Positions 1-10,290 of a stretch of DNA of 64,000 nucleotides are shown in pieces. A program made the position numbers and the translations under genes. Positions within the stretch are counted from its first letter, which is position 1; every line of letters starts with the position of its first letter. This DNA comes from Muscardinus avellanarius (Eukaryota > Chordata > Mammalia > Rodentia > Gliridae). The stretch lies in contig OY726569.1 of the NCBI GenBank assembly GCA_963383645.1, positions 74,192,635-74,256,634 on the forward strand, read 5' to 3'. The notes beneath the pieces are model-generated. The model had not been told where the DNA came from. It was given only the letters and a program-made list of their open reading frames with translations, and made no database searches.

Positions 1-16
1 TAAAAAGTAAAATATT

Positions 17-215
17 GCCGGGCGTGGTGGCACACTCTTGTAATCCCCTGAGCTTGGGAGGCGGAGACAGGAGGATCACCGTAGGTTCAAAGCCAGCCGT
101 GCTGGTTTAAGAGACCCTGTTTCCAAATAAAATATAAAATAGGTCTGAGAAAGTATAGCTCGGAAGTAGAAGGGTTTCCAGGAACCCCCAGTACCACCAC
201 CCCCAAAAAAAAAAT
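17..215 (+). repeat. Dimeric B1-ID SINE, first part of the composite unit
   Basis: Starts gccgggcgtggtggcacac, has the linker tttccaaataaaatataaaa and a right half ending agaagggtttccaggaaccc and poly-A. Shares the unusual 'tctgaga' and 'gggtttcc' variants with the SINE at 1257. Confidence 0.85.
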
Positions 216-293
216 TCACCAAAAGTTTTAGAACTAATAAAAGAATGTAGTATGTTTGCAGGGTACAAAATTTATAGTAAAAAATCAGTTGTT

Positions 294-494
294 AGCCGGG
301 TGTGGTGGCTTATGCTTGTAATTCCAGCATTTGGGAGGGTGAGACAGGAGGATTGGGGTTCAAGGACAGCCTCAGCTACTTAGTGAGACCCTTTGCCACT
401 CAGTGAGACCCTGTTTCAAAATAAAAAATAGGGCTGAGGTGTGGCTCAGAGGTAGAATGCCCCTGGGTTCTACCCCAGTGTCACACACACACAC
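294..494 (+). repeat. Dimeric SINE, second part of the composite unit
   Basis: Starts agccgggtgtggtggc. Contains 'gggagggtgagacaggagga' and 'ttggggttcaa' (a lost spacer), both also in the SINE at 2994. Confidence 0.85.
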
Positions 495-895
495 AAAAAG
501 TAAAATATTAATACTTTTAGTACCTCTTTCCTTATTCTAGGCTAAGCAAGCTTTTTCCATTCTTCAAGGAAGGAGTTTGTTTGCATGTTATTATAGTTTG
601 TGGTTTTGTTTTTCTGTGGACTTTATAATTAATATAATTAGCCCCAGTTTTTCAAAATTCTGTATACTATGTTAATGAAGCACTCTGACACTTTAATAAC
701 CATTATTAAATGCTAATTAATATAAAAGGAACCTTTCATATTCTTTTGTATAATTATAGCTCCAAAATCACTGGAATTAGACGACTATCAGCTTTCATGT
801 GAGAAAACCTTTCTCTTGAAAGAGAAGCAGTTTTAAGAACTTACGAGTTTATTGAGCATCTCAGTGATTGTTGTGGAACTAAAATTTGAAACTGA

Positions 896-1108
896 GCTGG
901 GCATGGTGATGCACACTTGTAATCTCAGTACATGGAAGGCCGAGGCAGGAGGATCGCAGGTTCATGGCCAGCTTTAGCTACTTAGTGAGGCCCTCTGCAA
1001 CTTGGTGAGACCCTGTTTCAAAATAAAAGAATAAAATGGGGCTGGGAGGTATAGCTCAGAGGTAGAATGCCTATGGGTTCCATCCCTGGTATAAATAAAT
1101 AAATAAAT
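896..1108 (+). repeat. Dimeric B1-ID SINE
   Basis: gctgggcatggtgatgcaca start, intact linker and right half, ending in ataaataaataaat. Confidence 0.85.
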
Positions 1109-1256
1109 CTAGTATTCTTTAGCATGTTTTAGAAGGCAGACTATTGGGTCAGAGATCCTAATGTACATGTGTCATCTTTGTAGCTATCTGGATTACTGTC
1201 AAAAATTCTGTTATCAGAATTGATTTAGTATAGATGATCTCATCAATTTTACAACA

Positions 1257-1467
1257 GCTGGGTGTGATGGTGCAGGCTTGTCCTCTTCTCCCCCCCACCC
1301 CCCTTGGGAGGCAGAGACAGGAGGATCCCGCAGGTTCGAAGCTAGCAAGCTAGCCTCACTGGCTTAAGAGACCCTGTTTCCAAATAAAAATATAAAATAG
1401 GTCTGAGAGAGTGTAGCCCGGAAGTAGAAGGGTTTCCAGGAACCCCAGTACAACCAAAAAAAAAAAA
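1257..1467 (+). repeat. Dimeric SINE with C-rich rearranged 5' half
   Basis: gctgggtgtgatggtgcagg, then a C-run (ctcccccccaccccccttgg) replacing part of the left monomer. The rest matches the SINE at 17-215. Confidence 0.8.
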
Positions 1468-1473
1468 TTCACC

Positions 1474-2916
1474 TGTCACGGACTAAACTCAGTCGGGTCG
1501 TTATTGTCCGCTCCCGGTCAAATCCTCAGAAAGATGGGGCAAAAGGCAGGTGAAGTACTGCAGAATCTTATCTGCAGCGATTCTTTCCCTTTAGGGACTG
1601 AATTTTCTTTAGGTCCCTAAATGACGACGCTTTGGAAAGAACCTGAGGTGGACAAAGGCTTTTTGAGCCAATGACACTTTATTACAAAAACCCCAAGAAA
1701 TTTATACCCTTCACCAGTAAAGTTAAGAGAAAAAAGGGGGTGGGTTTCTTTCAGCTGGCTGTTGGCCTTCGAAAGATTAACTCCTGTTCCTCTCCAAGGT
1801 TTTGCAGATAAGCAGTTCCAGGTGGCAGCCTCCCAGAATAAACAGGCATAGTTAAGGCTTGGGAGCTTCTCGGGGAATCTTTAACTTTTCCTGGAACTTT
1901 CCATCTTTTGGGCTCAGTTCATATAGCAAGTGTGGGGAAATGTGGTGATTCAGGTGGATGTGATGGAGTTTCTTCAGGTGTTGGCATCTTATCTTCTAAA
2001 TCTGAAAGCTTAAGCATACTCACAACACAGTTTGGCAGACAAAATACCACAAACAACACCACAAGGTTCTTAGTTCTAATTGTCAGATGTATTTCCTTAA
2101 CTGCTGAGCACTCTTCTTTAGACAACAATCCTATTAAAAGCCTACTCATTTTTAATAATCCACTTCCCTCTCACAAACTCTCTGCAGCCTGCTTCTAACT
2201 TTCTAATTCCTTTCTTTCCCAGTTGGGACTTTCTTATGATAAGCTCTTCTTCATGCAAAAATGCTTTTCTTACTCTTACGGTATTTCCTTTCCTTCATAC
2301 ATATATTTTTAGAACGTCTGTCCTTTATTTTGTCATATCCATTTCTAACTATGCGGCCAGTCTCTCTATCTCCAGGAATGCTCACACTGAGGTAAAAGTC
2401 AACAGTCTTTTTCTTTGGGTCTATTGTATTTGGGCAGCTAAGTTGTTTATCAACTAAATTGCTTTAAGGTCATACACAAGGTTTTTCTCTGTCTCTAGGC
2501 AGGATTTCAAGGGTAAACAGTTACTTTGAACTGAGCTACTTTGTCGGAGTTAATGGATAGGAATGAGGGTTGGAGGCCATTTGTGATTGCTGCAGCTGGG
2601 GTGCTTATCACAGCACCTGAATTTTGGCCAGTTTTTTCATTACTATTGAGCAAAGCCAAGGACGTTTAGACAAATTATTAGAGAATTTATTTCCACAGAC
2701 TCAATTTCTTTCATAGTTCTAATTTCACATCACTGGAGCAATTCGTATAGAGAGTTAAAAGGAATCATTACCAAGAAAATAATAGTCATGAAGGGTATCT
2801 AAAAGTGGGGGGTACTTTGGCCAGAGACGACACCTCTTTCTCGGGGCTTGTTGCCGATTAACTATGTGGAGTGGGGTCTCAACACATAGATGCCGAGGCG
2901 GCAGGCGGTCTTGGCA
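1474..2916 (-). mobile_element. Long solo LTR (class II ERV-like), antisense
   Basis: A 1,443-bp insertion starting TG (tgtcacggac) and ending CA (gtcttggca), flanked by 6-bp TSDs ttcacc (1468-1473 and 2917-2922), typical of ERVK/IAP/betaretrovirus-type integration. Read on the minus strand it has TATAAA (1706-1701) and AATAAA (1683-1678) 17 nt later, so the polyadenylation signal probably lies at or before the start of R. No gag, pol or env was seen. The uninterrupted pre-insertion site survives at 216-293. Confidence 0.8.
1678..1706 (-). promoter_or_regulatory. LTR core promoter and poly-A signal
   Basis: Minus-strand TATAAA (1701-1706) followed closely by AATAAA (1678-1683) within the antisense LTR. 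Confidence 0.6.
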
Positions 2917-2993
2917 TTCACCAAAAGTTTTAGAACTAATAAAAGAATGTAGTATGTTTGCAGGATACAAAATTTATAGTAAAAAAATCAGTT

Positions 2994-3220
2994 AGCCGGG
3001 TGTGGTGGCTCATGCTTATAATCCCAGCATTTGGGAGGGTGAGACAGGAGGATTGGGGTTCAAAAACAGCCTCAGCTACTACTTAAGCCCTGTGCAACTC
3101 AGTGAAGCCCTGTTTCAAAATAAAGAGGTTAAAAAAAAAAAAATAGGGCTGGGGGTATAGCTCAGAGGTAGAATGTTCCTGGGTTCCATCCCCAGTATTG
3201 CAAAAAATAAATAAATAAAA
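2994..3220 (+). repeat. Dimeric SINE inside L1
   Basis: agccgggtgtggtggctcat start; ends tgcaaaaaataaataaataa. L1 reads on both sides (..aaaaaaatcagtt / aaaaatcagtg..), giving a TSD of about 10 bp. Confidence 0.85.
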
Positions 3221-3353
3221 ATCAGTGTATGCCTTTATACTAACAGTGAACTATCTGAAAAAGAAATGACAAAATCCCATTTATAATAGCATCAAAAAAT
3301 AACAATAAAATAGGAATGAACTTTATCAACAAGTTAAAAGATATTACACTTAA

Positions 3354-3541
3354 GCCGGGCGTGGTGGCGCACACTTGTACTTGAGAGGCACAGACAAGAG
3401 GATTGCGCAGGTTCGAAGCCAGCCGCACTGGCTTAAGAGACCCTGTTTCCAAATATAAAAAAAAAGTATAAAATAGGTCTGGGAGTGTAGCCCAGAGGTA
3501 GAAGGGCCTCCAGGAACCCCAGTACCACCAAATAAATAAAT
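3354..3541 (+). repeat. Dimeric SINE, degenerate-B-box subfamily
   Basis: gccgggcgtggtggcgcaca start, right half ending gggcctccaggaacccc. TSD: agatattacacttaa before, agatattatacttaa after. Confidence 0.85.
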
Positions 3542-3793
3542 AAGATATTATACTTAAAATTATAAAACATTGATGATATAAGTTGAAGAAGAGAGATATA
3601 AGATATCCTGTATTCTATTAAAACCAATATTGATAAAAATATTCACACTACCCAAAGTAATCTATAGATTCAGTGCAATTCCTATTAAAATTCTAAAAGC
3701 TTTTTTCACAGAAATAGAAAAAAAAGCCCTAAAATTACATGAAACGATGAAAGACACTGAAGTCAAAGCAGTCTTAAAGAGCATGAGTGGAGA

Positions 3794-3995
3794 AGCCAAG
3801 CACAAGGGTGCATGCATATAATCTTAGTAGTTGAGAGGCTGAGACAGGAGGATCACAGGACAGCCCCAGCAGCTTAGCAAGACCCTGTTTCAAAATGAAA
3901 AAATAAAAATGGCTGGTGATGTAACTCTGAAGTAGAATGCTCCTGGGTTCAATCTCCAGTACCACAAACAAACAGTAAAAAAGCAAACAAAAACA
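3794..3995 (+). repeat. Dimeric SINE
   Basis: aagccaagcacaagggtgca start, linker caaaatgaaaaaataaaaat, right half ending ctccagtaccac then A-rich tail. Confidence 0.75.
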
Positions 3996-4580
3996 ATAAA
4001 TGGAGGTATTACATAATGATTTCAAAATGTACTACAACTATTGTAATCAAAGCAATACTGTATTGGCTGGCATAAAAACAGACATACAGACCACTGGAAC
4101 AGAATAGAGAGCCCTAATAATGTGTTTGCTTTATATATTTGACTTTGAATAGGTTTTCTCTTTTACATTAAAAACAGAATACATCATAATAAAGTAAGAA
4201 CCACACTGCTATTATTGTAGAAAACACATGTAAATTGTAAAGAACCATTGTGTTTGTCAGGAAAAAAGAATGTAATAGAGGGCTATAAAGTTTATAAGCT
4301 ATGAATAGAAGTTAAGTTAAAAACAATCAATAAAGGCCAAACATATAAAAATTAAAGGTGGAATCATCTAAATAAGAAAGGGAGGGGAGCCTAATGGCAG
4401 AAGGTTTGATTAAGGGAATGCTTTGTCCTTTGTAAGCAGTAAATATGTGTTAATCTGAAGGAAAAGCTCCCATGAATCTTTTCAAAGCCCAAACGGATTC
4501 TGTTACATTTAGGTTAGTTTATTTGTCTGTGAGATAGGAAGGCTACATATTATACTGATGAAATGTATTGGAAGAATTCT

Positions 4581-4800
4581 TTTTCTTCTTTTTTTTTTGC
4601 CAGTATTGGGTATGGAACCCAGGGGCCTTCTACCTCCAAGCCACACCCCCAGCCCTATTTTTTATTCTTTATTTTGAAACAGGGTCTCACTGAGTTGCAA
4701 AGGGCCTCACTAAGTAGTGGAGGCTGTTCTCGAACCATGATCCTCTTGTCTCAGCCTCCCAAATACTGGGATTACAAGCGTGCACCACCATGCCCAGCTG
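4581..4800 (-). repeat. Dimeric SINE, antisense
   Basis: Poly-T, then complement of the right half and left half ending ccaccatgcccagct. TSD gaagaattct / ttagaattct. Confidence 0.85.
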
Positions 4801-5054
4801 TTAGAATTCTTATTTGAATAACTAGGAATAGAATTGTACCCATAATGATTTGCTGAACATTAGTGGTATGAGAAATATATTCCTCATGCACAATATCCAT
4901 TGATAACTTTGTGTACTTTGCAGCAGGGAGTGTGACGTGGATGTACTTTGGTTAATATATTACCAACTGTGCCCCATGTAAAACAGACATAATAAACTAA
5001 AAGCTCTTGCATGAATTAGTACCATATATTCACAACTTACAATAACTTAATAGC

Positions 5055-5568
5055 TGATTGCAGGTTAGAGGACAGCCTCAGCAACTTAGTGAGACCTTGT
5101 TTCAAAATAAAAAATAAAGAAGTTGGCGTGGTGGCACATGCTTGTAATCCCAGCATTTGGGAAGCTGAAACAGGAGAATCATCATTATTTGAGGACAGCC
5201 TAAGCTACTTAATGAGGCCCTTTGCAACTCAGTGAGACCTTGTTTCAAAATAAAGAATAAAAAATGGAGCTGGGGGTATAGATTGGAGGTAGAATGCCCC
5301 TGGGTTCAACCCCTAATACCAAAAAAATTTTTTTTTTTAACTTTGCTTTTTCAGCCAGGTGTGGCGGCACACATTTATAATCCCAGTACTTGGGAGGCTG
5401 AGACAGGAGGATTACAGTTTCGTGGCCAGGTTCATCTACTTAGTAAGGTCATGAGCAATTTAGTGAGACTCTGTTTTCAAAATAAAGAATAAAAAATTAG
5501 GGCTGGGGCTGTAGTTTCAGAGGTAGAATGCCTCTGGGTTCAATCCCCAGTACTACCAAAAAAAAAAA
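5055..5568 (+). repeat. Three sense SINEs in tandem
   Basis: A partial element (5055-5118), a full one (5121-5328, tggcgtggtggcacatgc) and another full one (5353-5568, agccaggtgtggcggcac), separated by short A/T runs. Confidence 0.8.
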
Positions 5569-5869
5569 ATCAGTTTTTATATTTTATATTTGTGTGTTTA
5601 CTAGATCATCATATAAAATTTATATTTTATTGAGTCATTTCTTAAAAGTTTAAAACATGTTATAAATCTCCCTTTAGCAATTAGAAAAACACAAAATATT
5701 AAGGCTTTACAAGATGATATTCATAGATCATGTTTGGATTGATTAAATGGAACTTTATTGGCTAGAGAAGGTTGTTTTTTTGGAAGTACAGTCCATCTCA
5801 TTATAAGATGCCAGCATAATTCTAAGACATTACAAAAATGTAGTTATCGTTCATGAATATAGATGCAGA

Positions 5870-6560
5870 AGCTTGCCATCATCAAATTAACAAATTCATT
5901 TCAGCAATATATAAAAGGGATAATACATTTGGACCAGATAAGAGTTTATCCCAGGAATGTAAAGCAAGGGTTGGATTAGTATCCAAAAACCAGTTCATTT
6001 TGCTAAATTAAATCAAGTGCAGTAGAAAAACTATTTGATTATCCTTAACAGCTGCAGAAAAAGATTTTTAAAATTCCCATTCATGAAAAAATTCTCATAG
6101 CTAAGAGATAAAGCATTTGGAAAATCTATAGGTAATATTGGGAACAAAGCAAGGCGGTTTCTTCTCAGCCACTTATTTATTTATTGCAGCACTGGGGGTT
6201 GAACCCAGGGGCATTCTACTTCAGAGTGAAACCCTCAGCCCTATTTTTTATTTTTATTTTGAAACAGGATCTCACTAAGTTGCAGAAAGCCTCACTAATT
6301 AACTGAGGTTGGCTGCAAACCTTTGATCCTTCTGTCTCAGCCTCCCAAATACTGGGATGACAAGCATGCGCCATCATGCCGGGCTATTCAGCCACTGCCT
6401 TTAACAATGTTTTGGGGGTTGGCCAAATGCTGGCATGTAATCAGGCCGGAAAAGAAATAAAAGGCATAAATATTGGAAAGAAGTAAAGCTGTGTATTTGT
6501 AGACGACATGATCATGTATATAAAAATGTTAAAAATTTAAAACTTGACGATATCAACTGA
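5870..6560 (+). mobile_element. L1 ORF2 fragment
   Basis: Degenerate but recognisable: agtttatcccaggaatgtaa, tgcagaaaaagatttttaa, then after a SINE agaaataaaaggcataaata and ttgtagacgacatgatcat (the region of the polymerase active site). Inactive. Confidence 0.7.
6173..6386 (-). repeat. Dimeric SINE, antisense, inside L1
   Basis: attgcagcactgggggttga ... gccatcatgccgggct; short TSD tcagccac on both sides. Confidence 0.85.
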
Positions 6561-7136
6561 TGCCAGTGGTATGGAGCAAGTAGAACCCACATACATTAGG
6601 AAGTTAAACATAGTACAGCCCATCAGTTCTTGATGTATTCCCAGTGGGATAAAAAATGTGTCTACAGGAAGACTGGTACCTGAATGTTCATAGCAGCTTC
6701 ATTTATAATAGCTCAAAGTTATAAATAACACGTGTTCCTCAGATGAGTAGATAAACAAATTGTGATATGTCCACATCATAGAATGCCATCCAGCCAGACA
6801 GACAGATGAGCCACTCTTATACACAAATCATAAATGAACTTCATTGAAAATACTGTGCTGACCAAAAGAAGCCTTACACAGCAGAATATACCTGTATCAT
6901 CTGATTCCATTTATATGAAATCTTAGAACAGGGAAAGCTCTCTGGGTACAAAAAGCAGATCTGTGCTTGCCTGGGGCTCAAGTGACTGACTTCAGAGGAT
7001 CAAAACAGAACTTTGCTGGAGTAATCTAAATGTTTAGCAACATCACTCCAGTTGTTGATTTTGGCGGGGAGAACATTACAGCAGTGGGAATTCATCATGT
7101 TTTATTGTATGTAAATTAAATCCTAGTAAGTTTTTT
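6561..7136 (+). mobile_element. L1M-type 3' UTR remnant
   Basis: Matches the familiar old L1 3' end: tgttcatagcagcttcattt, aatagctcaaagttataaat, tttatatgaaatcttagaac, tgcctggggctc. Confidence 0.6.
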
Positions 7137-7245
7137 TTTAATTGGTGCAAGGTAGTCATACATCTTAATGGGGTACAAGATGGTAGAGGCATACATGCAC
7201 TCATCACACATTTAGCCTTTCAGTCATTTCCCATTCCATTTAATA
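7137..7245 (-). mobile_element. Short L1 3' end, antisense, rodent type
   Basis: T-run then aattggtgcaaggtagtcat acatc..., resembling the 3' end of the antisense L1 element at 55193. Confidence 0.5.
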
Positions 7246-7437
7246 AGGTTTTTTTTTTTTTTAAAGATGTAGACATTTAATTTAAAAACAAGTAAGTGAA
7301 ATCACTTTTGGAGAAAAGCTGATTAAAAATTCCTTAGGAAGATGAAAAAGTTATAGAGATGGATAGTGGTGATGGTTAGAGAATAGTGTGAGTGTAGGTA
7401 ATGACACTGAATTATACACTCAAGAGTAGTTAAAATA

Positions 7438-7621
7438 GCCAGTCATGATTGTGCACACTTGTAATCCTAGTACTTGGGAGGCTGTGGTAGGAGGATCAAA
7501 GGTTTAAGGCCAACCGTAGCAACTTAGCAAGGCCCTCAGCAATTTAGTGAGACGCTATGGCAAAATTAAAAGGGCTGGGGTTGTGGCTCAGAGATAGAAT
7601 GTCCGTGGATTCAATCCCCAG
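7438..7621 (+). repeat. Dimeric SINE
   Basis: agccagtcatgattgtgcac start; right half runs straight into a CA microsatellite. Confidence 0.8.
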
Positions 7622-7622
7622 T

Positions 7623-7623
<1 letters not shown>

Positions 7624-7666
<43 letters not shown>
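7624..7666 (+). repeat. (CA)n microsatellite
   Basis: About 21 uninterrupted CA units grown from the SINE tail. Confidence 0.95.
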
Positions 7667-7668
<2 letters not shown>

Positions 7669-7724
7669 GACAAGGTCTAAAGTATTACAGCAGGCTTATA
7701 CAGTTTCTTTAATCAAAAGGTTAT

Positions 7725-8107
7725 TAGTACTTGGGAAGCCAAGGCAGGATTGCAGGTTCAAGGCCACCCTTAGAAACTTAGGGAAACCTTTAGAAACTTA
7801 GCAAGACTATATTTCAAAATGAAAACTATAACCGGGCGTGGTGGCGCACGCTTGTAATCCCCGCGCTTGGGAGGCAGAGACAGGAGGATTGCGCAGGTTC
7901 GAAGCCAGGCGCATGCGCTGGCTTAAGAGACCCTGTTTCCAAATAAAAATACAAAATAGGTGTCTGGGAGTGGAGCCCGGAGGTAGAAGGGCTTCCAGGA
8001 ACCCCAGTACCACCAAAAAAAAAAAAAAAAAAAAAAATGAAAACTATAATAAGGCTAGGGAATATGGCTTGGATATAGAATGCCCCAGAGTTCAGTCCCC
8101 AGTACCA
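7725..8107 (+). repeat. Older SINE split by a younger SINE
   Basis: Host left half 7725-7830 and right half 8050-8107 (aaggctagggaatatggctt). The insertion at 7832-8036 duplicated host linker sequence tgaaaactataa. Confidence 0.85.
7832..8036 (+). repeat. Young CpG-rich dimeric SINE (degenerate-B-box subfamily)
   Basis: ccgggcgtggtggcgcacgc start, left-half B box ggttcgaagcc, right half ggcttccaggaaccccagta, long poly-A. About 12-bp TSD tgaaaactataa on both sides. High CpG content indicates recent insertion. Confidence 0.9.
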
Positions 8108-8226
8108 CATACAAATACACAAAAGGTCATAAAACTGCTTAATTTAATTGTAAGTGATGAATGTCAAGTCCATTAGCCTCTAATCATGAAATGCAACAAA
8201 CATAAGGATTTGGGCCTTGGAGCATT

Positions 8227-8229
<3 letters not shown>

Positions 8230-8275
<46 letters not shown>

Positions 8276-8482
8276 CAGACACACACACTAGGGATGGAAC
8301 CCAGGGGCATTCTCCCTCCAAGCTATACCTCCAGCCCTATTTTATTCTTTTATTTTAAAACAGGGTCTCACTAAGTTGCTGATGGCCGCAGTAAGTTGCT
8401 GAGGCTGGCCATGTACCTGCTGTCTTCCTGTCTCAGCCTCCCACATACTGGGATTACAAGTGTGCGCCACCACGCCTGGCTT
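8230..8482 (-). repeat. (TG)n plus antisense dimeric SINE
   Basis: (TG)22 at 8230-8274, then complement of SINE ending ccaccacgcctggct. TSD gagcattta / gaagcattta. Confidence 0.85.
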
Positions 8483-8647
8483 GAAGCATTTATGTTTTAA
8501 AAGTACCAAATACGTGAATGTAAACTAGGAGTAATGATTAGCCAAGTGTCATTTACTGTAAGTCAGTCTCCCGACAACTAGGTATTTCGAGAACTGAATT
8601 TAGACTGAAGGATATGTTCCTTATACTGCTCCTTTTGGTTCTTGTCC

Positions 8648-9056
8648 TGTGTGTGTGTGTGTGTGTCTGTCTGTCGATTGAATCCAGGAGCATTCTACCT
8701 CTCAACTATACTCCTAGATCTAATTTATTTTATTTTGAAACAGGGTCTTGCTAAATTGCTGAGGCTGGCCTCAAATCTGTGGCTCTCTAGTCCTAGCCTC
8801 TTAAGTACTGGAAATACAGACATGTCCCACTACTGGTTTTTTTGTTGATGTTGTTTGTTTAATTTTTGTTTTTGTGGTACTGGGACTTGAACCTAGGAGC
8901 ATTCTACCACAGTGGTACCTCCCTGCCACTCTACCCTATTTTATTTATTTTGAAACAGAGAATCACTTAAGTTACCAAGTCTGGCTTCAAATCTGTGATA
9001 TTCCTGTCTCCACCTCCCAAGTGTTGGGATTGCAATTGTGTGACACCATTCCTGGC
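8648..9056 (-). repeat. Two antisense dimeric SINEs
   Basis: 8648-8837 (begins with a TG/TCTG run) and 8868-9056 (ttttgtggtactgggacttg ... caccattcctggct). Both are old and diverged. Confidence 0.75.
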
Positions 9057-9140
9057 TAATAATTTTTATAGCTAGGTTTTATTCAATTTGTTCTTTGTTT
9101 ATAATTTTTATATCAACCTAGGTATAAAGCTAGAAGAATT

Positions 9141-9359
9141 CTTTTTTTTTTTTTTCCCAGTGGTACTGGGGGTGGAACTCAGGGGCTTCCTACCTCTGGG
9201 TTAAACTCCCAGACCTATTTTATTTTTTATTTGGAAACAGGGTCTCACTAAGTTGCTGAGAGCCTCACTAAGAAGCTGAGGCTGGCTTTGAACCTGTGCG
9301 ATCCTCCTGTCTCAGCCTCCCAAGAGCAGGGATTACAAGTGTGCACCATCACGCCCAGC
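9141..9359 (-). repeat. Antisense dimeric SINE
   Basis: Poly-T, cccagtggtactgggggtgg ... catcacgcccagct. TSD gctagaagaatt / actagaagaatc. Confidence 0.85.
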
Positions 9360-9787
9360 TAAAACTAGAAGAATCTGATTATAGTTACTTTTCTTGTTAC
9401 TGCTCTTCATTTGCCTGTTTTCATTGGGATAAAGTGTAATGTTGTTTCTGAGGAGACCAGCATGAATTTCTCATAAAAAGAAAGATTTGGGGATGATGTC
9501 CCTTTGGGAGTATGACTGCTTTCTTGCATGGTAATTTGCTTCCACTTCTCAGGTTTTGAGCATGGTAGGCACTCAGAAGGCTTGCATGCCAAAAGCAGAA
9601 GACATTTGGGAATTTTTTCATCATGAACTTTAAATTGAAGGAGTTTATGATTGGTTGGATTACAATATAGAAAGTGGATGTCTTTACAGTAAAGTAAGTA
9701 GAACTTAAGCTACAAAAGAATGCAAACTTCTACATGCAAATATTTTTAAGGGAAAACATTTCCTCATTATGGTTTACTTTGCTCTAG

Positions 9788-9985
9788 GGAAACACCATCA
9801 AGCCAGTGAAACACAGAATGTGATTGCGTCAGACAAAGCAGCAGAAATCTCAGTTGTCCATGAACACGAACACAGCCACGACCACACACAGCTGCATGCC
9901 TACATTGGTGTATCCCTTGTACTGGGCTTCGTTTTCATGTTGCTGGTGGACCAGATCGGCAGCTCCCATGTGCATTCTGCTGAAG
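9788..9985 (+). CDS. SLC39A9: SLC39A9 (ZIP9) coding exon 3, first SLC39A9 exon in the window
   Basis: SLC39A9 is a ZIP-family multipass carrier that moves zinc into the cytosol from the cell surface, trans-Golgi and other compartments; it has also been described as a membrane androgen receptor. The exon follows a good acceptor (tttactttgctctag) and ends at GAAG|GTGAG. Two bases complete Gly69 and one base begins residue 135. The translation runs GKHHQASETQ..., then a His-rich cytosolic loop (H93-H105, HEHEHSHDHTQLH) that probably binds metal, then a hydrophobic segment (about 106-126, AYIGVSLVLGFVFMLLVDQ). I recognise the protein from the mammalian ZIP9 sequence. Joined with the four exons below, the frame stays open to the stop and gives residues 69-307, matching the known length of 307. 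Exons 1-2 (residues 1-68) were looked for in 1-9787 and not found. Confidence 0.97.
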
Positions 9986-10290
9986 GTGAGTGGCTGCAAG
10001 GCTTTCTGGGCAGTGCAACACATTTGCACTTTAGAAATTTATAAACAGTTGAATCCTTAGTCTGTATACATGGCCTTATTCAAGTGCTCAAACTCTTGTC
10101 TAGCTCAGGTGCCAAGGAACAGTTTATTAGTTGCAGGCCTAGTGAATGGTGACCTGACACTAGGAAGTGTTTATTGATTTTATTACCCTGCTGATCTTAA
10201 AGCTGTCGCATTTCATTGAGAGTCTAGGGCAGAGGTTCTTAACTTCCTTTATGCTGTGGAGTCCTTAGGCAGTTTAAATCCTGTAGACTT

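Larger units (their letters stand above)
17..494 (+). mobile_element. Composite retroposed unit: SINE + L1 fragment + SINE
   Basis: Bounded by perfect 15-bp direct repeats aaaaagtaaaatatt at 2-16 and 495-509. Inside are a dimeric SINE (17-215), a 78-nt L1 ORF2 fragment (216-293) and a second SINE (294-494) ending in a CA-rich tail. The same three-part arrangement occurs at 1257-3220, there interrupted by an LTR. Confidence 0.8.
2917..4135 (+). mobile_element. L1 ORF2 fragment, 5'-truncated, with three SINE insertions
   Basis: Degenerate L1 reverse-transcriptase-region sequence. Translated pieces include a match near 3650-3720 (LPKVIYRFSAIPIKI and FFTEIEKKALK) and a nucleotide match at 4050-4115 (ggcataaaaacagacatac). 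Interrupted by SINEs at 2994, 3354 and 3794. Many stops; inactive. Confidence 0.8.
1..9787 (+). other. SLC39A9: SLC39A9 intron 2 (3' part)
   Basis: No coding exon. It holds a retroposed two-SINE unit (17-494), an antisense LTR (1474-2916), degraded L1 ORF2 and 3' UTR pieces (2917-4135, 5870-7136), an L1 3' tail (7137-7245) and many dimeric SINEs. 510-895 and 9360-9787 are plain A/T-rich sequence with nothing recognised. Confidence 0.85.

Noticed and set aside
1919..2149. 76-codon antisense frame inside the long LTR with a hydrophobic stretch
   Set aside because: It is short, has no recognised homology and no splice context. It was considered because some betaretroviral LTRs carry an ORF, but nothing supports it here.
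7624..7666. Regular short repeats as a CRISPR-like array
   Set aside because: Simple dinucleotide repeat without spacers; the genome is mammalian.
1..9787. SLC39A9 exons 1 and 2 in the upstream sequence
   Set aside because: No reading frame resembling residues 1-68 with splice sites was found; they must lie before the window.
9986..10044. Read-through extension of exon 3 as an alternative C-terminus
   Set aside because: The frame remains open for 16 codons past the donor, but the GTGAG donor is strong and the known protein continues in exon 4.
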